This document shows, in pieces, positions 60,047 to 64,000 of a stretch of DNA of 64,000 nt (position 1 is the first letter of the stretch; every line of letters starts with the position of its first letter). The position numbers and the translations under genes are program-made. Origin of the DNA: Paenibacillus hamazuiensis (GTDB taxonomy: Bacteria > Bacillota > Bacilli > Paenibacillales > NBRC-103111); the NCBI RefSeq assembly GCF_023276405.1, contig NZ_JALRMO010000001.1:7479501-7543500 (forward strand), in the 5' to 3' direction. The notes beneath the pieces were generated by a model, which saw only the letters and a list, made by a program, of their open reading frames with translations, did not search any database and had not been told where the DNA came from.

Positions 60047-61822
60047 ATGAAATGGACGGGAAGATTTGAAGGATACCATGCGGCCGCATTCCGCAAGGAT
60101 CTCATTTCAGGCCTCATTGTTGGTATTATCGCCATTCCATTAGGGATGGCGTTTGCTATTGCGGCTGGTGTAAAACCGGAATATGGCATTTATACCACCA
60201 TTGTGGCCGGTATCTGTATTTCCTTGTTCGGGGGTTCTAAATTTCAAATTGGCGGACCGACCGGTGCATTTATTCCGATCCTTTTTGCGATCGTCATGGA
60301 ATATGGATACGAAAATTTATTGCTTGCAGGATTTTTGGCGGGAATTATACTTGTTCTCATGGGGCTATTTAAACTCGGTGCGTTGATAAAATTTATTCCT
60401 CGCCCTGTAACCATCGGATTTACCGCTGGAATTGCCGTCATCATCTTCAGCGGACAAATTGCCAACTTTTTAGGTTTGAGCGGTATCAAGAAACATGAGA
60501 ATTTTCTACCCAATATGAAGGAAATTGTAATGCATCTCGCAACTACGAATCTCTACAGTATTATCACAGCGGTCGTCTGTTTGGCAGTTATCCTCCTAAC
60601 ACCGAAATTTTTACCGAAGGTCCCTGGTTCCTTGGTAGGGCTTATCGTATCCACTATAGTGGCGACCGTATTCTTTAAAGGGGAAGTTGCAACGATTGGA
60701 TCGTCATTTGGAGCTATTCCAAGCACCCTACCCCATTTTCATTTCCCTGATCTAACCTGGGATCGCATTGAAAATTTGATTCGCCCCGCCTTTACTATTG
60801 CCATGTTGGGCAGCATCGAATCTTTATTATCGGCGGTTGTTGCCGACGGCATGACCGACAGTCGTCATAACAGCAATCGGGAGCTGATTGGGCAAGGCAT
60901 CGCCAATATGGTAACCCCTCTTTTTGGAGGCATACCAGCGACAGGAGCCATTGCACGAACAGCAACCAATATCAAAAACGGTGCGATCTCACCCCTGTCA
61001 GGTATTATACATGGTATTGTTGTATTGCTGGTGCTCATTTTGTTTGCACCTTATGCATCAGAGATCCCACTTGCTAGTATGGCACCGATTCTAATGCTGG
61101 TTGCCTGGAACATGAGCGAACGAAAAGAATTTGCCCACGTCTTAAAAACCAAAACGAGCGATTCTTTTGTCCTTCTCATTACCTTTTTGCTAACGGTCTT
61201 TACGAATTTAACGACTGCCGTTGAAGTCGGATTAATTTTGGCTGTTATACTGTTTGTGAAACGAATGAGTGATGGGTTATTGGTTTCCAAGGTATTGCCT
61301 GACCCAACAGTTAAACATGAAAAAGTGAAAGCTCATATGGTGACCGAAGGCCACGATTGTCCACAAATTGGGATCTATACCATCGAAGGCCCCCTCTTTT
61401 TCGGCGCCGCGAACATGTTTGAAAAGTCCATTATGGATTCGATTCATCTAAGACCGAAAGTGTTACTGCTGCGCATGGGAAAAGTACCTTTTATGGATAC
61501 GACGGGTGAATCAAATCTGTCCAGTTTGGTGAAGCATTTCGAGAAATTTGGTGGGATTATTCTTGTATCCGGAATTCAAGCTCAGCCTTTAGATGTATTG
61601 AAGAGAACAGGGTTGTATACGCTGATTGGGGCTGAACATTTTTTTGGACATACCGGTGAGGCACTTAACTTCGCGCTATTGCAACTGGATTTGAATAAAT
61701 GTCTAGGTTGTAAACATTTTGCTTTCCGTGAATGCGCGGCGTTATCAAACAAGGAGTCTCAAAAAGAAGTGATCACCAGTTTAAAGGCTGATCCAGCAAG
61801 GACACAGCCTAATCTCATTTGA
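60047..61822 (+). CDS. SulP-family anion (sulfate/bicarbonate) transporter with STAS domain
   Basis: 591 residues. Membrane part: FRKDLISGLIVGIIAIPLGMAFAIAAGVKPEYGIYTTIVAGICISLFGGSKFQIGGPTGAF and GIPATGAIARTATNIKNGAISPLSGIIHG (SulP substrate-site motifs). STAS domain ~440-560 (GIYTIEGPLFFGAANMFEKSI...LLRMGKVPFMDTTGESNL). The extreme C-terminus adds LNKCLGCKHFAFRECA, a small Cys cluster. Ions moved are unknown; sulfate fits the sulfur-rich surroundings. AGAAGG ribosome site. Confidence 0.93.
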   Translation: MKWTGRFEGYHAAAFRKDLISGLIVGIIAIPLGMAFAIAAGVKPEYGIYTTIVAGICISLFGGSKFQIGGPTGAFIPILFAIVMEYGYENLLLAGFLAGIILVLMGLFKLGALIKFIPRPVTIGFTAGIAVIIFSGQIANFLGLSGIKKHENFLPNMKEIVMHLATTNLYSIITAVVCLAVILLTPKFLPKVPGSLVGLIVSTIVATVFFKGEVATIGSSFGAIPSTLPHFHFPDLTWDRIENLIRPAFTIAMLGSIESLLSAVVADGMTDSRHNSNRELIGQGIANMVTPLFGGIPATGAIARTATNIKNGAISPLSGIIHGIVVLLVLILFAPYASEIPLASMAPILMLVAWNMSERKEFAHVLKTKTSDSFVLLITFLLTVFTNLTTAVEVGLILAVILFVKRMSDGLLVSKVLPDPTVKHEKVKAHMVTEGHDCPQIGIYTIEGPLFFGAANMFEKSIMDSIHLRPKVLLLRMGKVPFMDTTGESNLSSLVKHFEKFGGIILVSGIQAQPLDVLKRTGLYTLIGAEHFFGHTGEALNFALLQLDLNKCLGCKHFAFRECAALSNKESQKEVITSLKADPARTQPNLI

Positions 61823-62510
61823 AATCGCCCTAAAGACGAAATGAGGTGAATGGCTATGCAACTTGCACTTCAGCAATACAAAGTGATCATGGCTCATCCG
61901 CTGCAAAAGGTGTCAATGAGCATCAATCGCGTATTATGACTCGCGTCGTTTATTCAGTGCAAGACAATGACAGATTTAAAAATATTGTTTTGTGTCGACT
62001 TGTCAGAAGGTCACGTGAATCTCGAACACTATTCATATTGTTTCGACAAGAACAGTTTCTAGACAATATCGAAAATTAAAAGGTTACCATGATTGTCGAG
62101 CGGATAAATAAAAAAAGTGTTCTAACAATCTTATCGTTTATTTAAGCAAAAATGAGATCGACTGCGAGGCGCTCTCTCGTCCAACTGAAACAGTAACATA
62201 CAGACACGCCCATGCTCGGATTCTTTTGTTACACAGCCACTTTCAAGTCATCCTCGGCAAATGATTGCGAATGATTCCAACTATAATATACGGTTGCGTA
62301 AGCAGAGTTCGAACAAAATAAATAAGAGTTGTCGGGATGAATGGTTTCTAAAGCAGAAGCTTTAACATGTACAGCAATCCATCCTAAACCACTCCTCATG
62401 TAGACGAGAATGGGCTTAAGGGTGAGGATACATTTCTTTCTTTACTCATTTAATCCTGCCCATGGAGTAATGACAATGTTTAGTCTACAACTTTACATTC
62501 CCGTTCAAAT
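61823..62510. other. Intergenic region after sulP
   Basis: About 690 bases without a convincing gene. A possible short frame starts at ATG 61856 after GAGGTGAATGGCT (27 codons, not recognised). No terminator or repeat of note was seen. Confidence 0.5.
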
Positions 62511-62939
62511 TTACCGACCTTCGGCTAGAAACTTTTCGATACGCGACTTAATCGCATCCCGAACCGCTCGAAATTGGCTCATGATTTCTTCCTCGGTGCC
62601 GGTCGCCTTGGCCGGATCATCGAAGCCCCAATGCCATTTCACGACGTTTTTATTCGAAATCACGGGACAATGTTCGTCTGCATGGCCACATAACGTAATC
62701 ACATAGTCTGCCAGATTCAAAATCTCCGGATCGATGACATCAGATGTATGGTTGCTAATATCGACGCCAGCTTCCTTCATCACCTGGACGGCACGGGGAT
62801 TCAGCCCATGTGCCTCTAACCCGGCGCTTTTTACTTCGTAGCGATCAGTACCGAGAGCCTTCAAAAAGCCATCCGCCATTTGGCTGCGGCAAGAGTTTCC
62901 TGTACAAAGGAAATAAACGAGTTTTTTGTTTTCTGACAT
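62511..62939 (-). CDS. arsC: Thioredoxin-coupled arsenate reductase ArsC
   Basis: 142 residues. Low-molecular-weight phosphatase fold: P-loop [19 protein letters not shown] (Cys12), then [17 protein letters not shown] with the Cys-x6-Cys relay (about residues 82-89) and the conserved [15 protein letters not shown]. Reduces arsenate to arsenite, regenerated by thioredoxin. Next gene on the strand is the ACR3 pump. Confidence 0.95.
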   Translation of the reverse strand: MSENKKLVYFLCTGNSCRSQMADGFLKALGTDRYEVKSAGLEAHGLNPRAVQVMKEAGVDISNHTSDVIDPEILNLADYVITLCGHADEHCPVISNKNVVKWHWGFDDPAKATGTEEEIMSQFRAVRDAIKSRIEKFLAEGR

Positions 62940-62959
62940 GATGAGTCCTCCTGTTTATA

Positions 62960-64000
62960 TTAAGCTGCTTGCTTTGAAAAATACTTCCGCTGGAATCGGA
63001 GCGCGACGTTGACTAAGGCAATCATCACGGGGACTTCCACAAGAGGACCGATGACGGCCGCAAATGCTGAGCCGGAATGAATACCAAACACCCCGACGGC
63101 AACGGCAATCGCCAGCTCGAAGTTATTCCCCGAGGCGGTAAAAGCCAGTGTAGAAGTCACCGGATAACCAGCCCCTGCTTTTTTGCCCATGAAAAACGAG
63201 ATCAAGAACATGACGACAAAGTAAATCAATAGCGGAATCGCGATCCTCACGACATCGAACGGCAATTGGATAATCATTTCGCCTTTCAGCGAGAACATGA
63301 CGATGATCGTAAACAATAACGCGATCAGCGTAATGGGGCTGATTTTCGGAATAAAGACCGTTTCGTACCAGGACCGTCCTTTTGCTTTTACAAGAGAATA
63401 GCGAGTAATCATTCCGGTCAAAAACGGTATCCCTAGATAAATGAACACACTCTTGGCAACTTCGGCCATCGTAATGTCAACAACGACACCTTCCACCCCG
63501 AACCATCCCGGCAAAATCGTAACAAAGATAAAGGTGTAGACGGAATAAAACAAAACTTGAAAGATCGAGTTGAAAGCAACGAGTCCCGCCGCGTACTCGG
63601 CATCCCCTCTGCACAAATCGTTCCAAACGATGACCATTGCAATACAACGGGCTAAACCGATCATAATCAGGCCGACCATATATTCCGGATAGCTTTGGAG
63701 GAAAATAATAGCCAGGAAAAACATTAAGATCGGGCCAATGAGCCAGTTTTGAATCAATGAAATGGTTAACACTTTGCCATTTCGGAAGACACGACCAATT
63801 TCTTCGTATCGTACCTTCGCCAGCGGCGGATACATCATTAAAATGAGGCCAAGTGCAATCGGTATCGATGTGGTTCCAACTTGAAATTCATTCAAACCGG
63901 CGACAAAGTTAGGAAATACGTAACCCAAGCCAATTCCTATCGCCATCGCAACAAAAATCCATAACGTCAAAAAGCGATCCAGAAATGAGAGTCGCTTTTT
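62960..64000 (-). CDS. ACR3-family arsenite efflux permease (5' end outside window)
   Basis: At least 346 residues; the frame runs to the right edge ([24 protein letters not shown]...), so the N-terminus is missing. ACR3 motifs: [38 protein letters not shown] with the conserved Cys, and [19 protein letters not shown]. Exports arsenite produced by ArsC. Probably part of an ars operon with arsR beyond the window. Confidence 0.95.
   Translation of the reverse strand, partial: KKRLSFLDRFLTLWIFVAMAIGIGLGYVFPNFVAGLNEFQVGTTSIPIALGLILMMYPPLAKVRYEEIGRVFRNGKVLTISLIQNWLIGPILMFFLAIIFLQSYPEYMVGLIMIGLARCIAMVIVWNDLCRGDAEYAAGLVAFNSIFQVLFYSVYTFIFVTILPGWFGVEGVVVDITMAEVAKSVFIYLGIPFLTGMITRYSLVKAKGRSWYETVFIPKISPITLIALLFTIIVMFSLKGEMIIQLPFDVVRIAIPLLIYFVVMFLISFFMGKKAGAGYPVTSTLAFTASGNNFELAIAVAVGVFGIHSGSAFAAVIGPLVEVPVMIALVNVALRFQRKYFSKQAA

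Overview
The window looks like a chromosomal accessory region of a spore-former-type Firmicute, most likely Paenibacillaceae. The support is strong AGGAGG-type ribosome binding sites, a Gram-positive style fluoride riboswitch with paired crcB genes, a CstR/CsoR persulfide operon, a BcrC-type phosphatase and a rifampin-phosphotransferase end. Base composition is patchy: the first 1.7 kb is very GC-rich, most of the rest is near 50 %, and 11.7-16.7 kb is strongly AT-rich.

Layout. 0-1.7 kb: end of an rph-like gene, then an array of 114/97-bp hairpin repeats. 1.8-7 kb: small regulator/enzyme/transporter pairs (GNAT, DUF2269, HxlR with an NAD(P)-binding oxidoreductase, AraC, an ArsR repressor with an MFS pump sharing duplicated operators). 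7.1-9.75 kb: three genes of the uncharacterised STM4013-4014-4015 cluster, the last cut by an IS1634-family element (9742-11683). 11.7-16.7 kb: an AT-rich island with one very large gene, a nuclease-STAND(NACHT)-helical-repeat protein of the Avs type, split by a frameshift at an (AT)4 tract. 17-22 kb: an MFS-ABC-ABC operon resembling ybtX-P-Q metallophore transport. 22-25.2 kb: lipase/esterase and a two-component system.

25.3-34.7 kb is a gene graveyard with some intact genes: a transposase relic, a TetR/SDR pair with a perfect operator, fragments of a quinone reductase, SDR and two alpha/beta hydrolases, an ECF sigma/anti-sigma pair, a CynX-type MFS with a divergent LysR, and a chimeric duplication joining pieces copied from 20.1 kb and 25.3 kb. 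34.8-42 kb: AraC, VOC, MmcQ/YjbR, CPT-like kinase, PAF-acetylhydrolase-like protein, a second MFS pump, a broken nitroreductase behind a 14-C run, and TetR. 42.3-45.6 kb: a 5'-truncated IS4-type element and an IS1182-type element flanked by 26-bp copies of a palindromic target. 45.8-49.2 kb: FGE-sulfatase-like protein, SF0329-family protein, large serine recombinase and a SHOCT-like small protein, with a nested inverted repeat beside them.

49.8-50.7 kb: fluoride riboswitch and two crcB genes. 51-57.8 kb: a persulfide/thiosulfate detoxification island (CstR, rhodaneses, TusA, DsrE proteins, a rhodanese-persulfide dioxygenase fusion, TauE exporter, DUF302, methyltransferase). It has three similar CstR-type operators and is bracketed by two direct, independently broken bcrC fragments. 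57.9-58.7 kb: remnants of bcrC, a response regulator and fabH. 58.7-62 kb: Cys-rich protein, ArsR repressor and a SulP transporter sharing a 21-bp site. 62.5-64 kb: arsC and the start of an ACR3 arsenite pump running off the window.

The strongest candidate for an undescribed system is the nuclease-STAND gene at 12.1-16.7 kb with its possible dinucleotide-repeat switch. The hairpin repeat array at 0.9-1.7 kb is second. No tRNA, rRNA or CRISPR array was seen.
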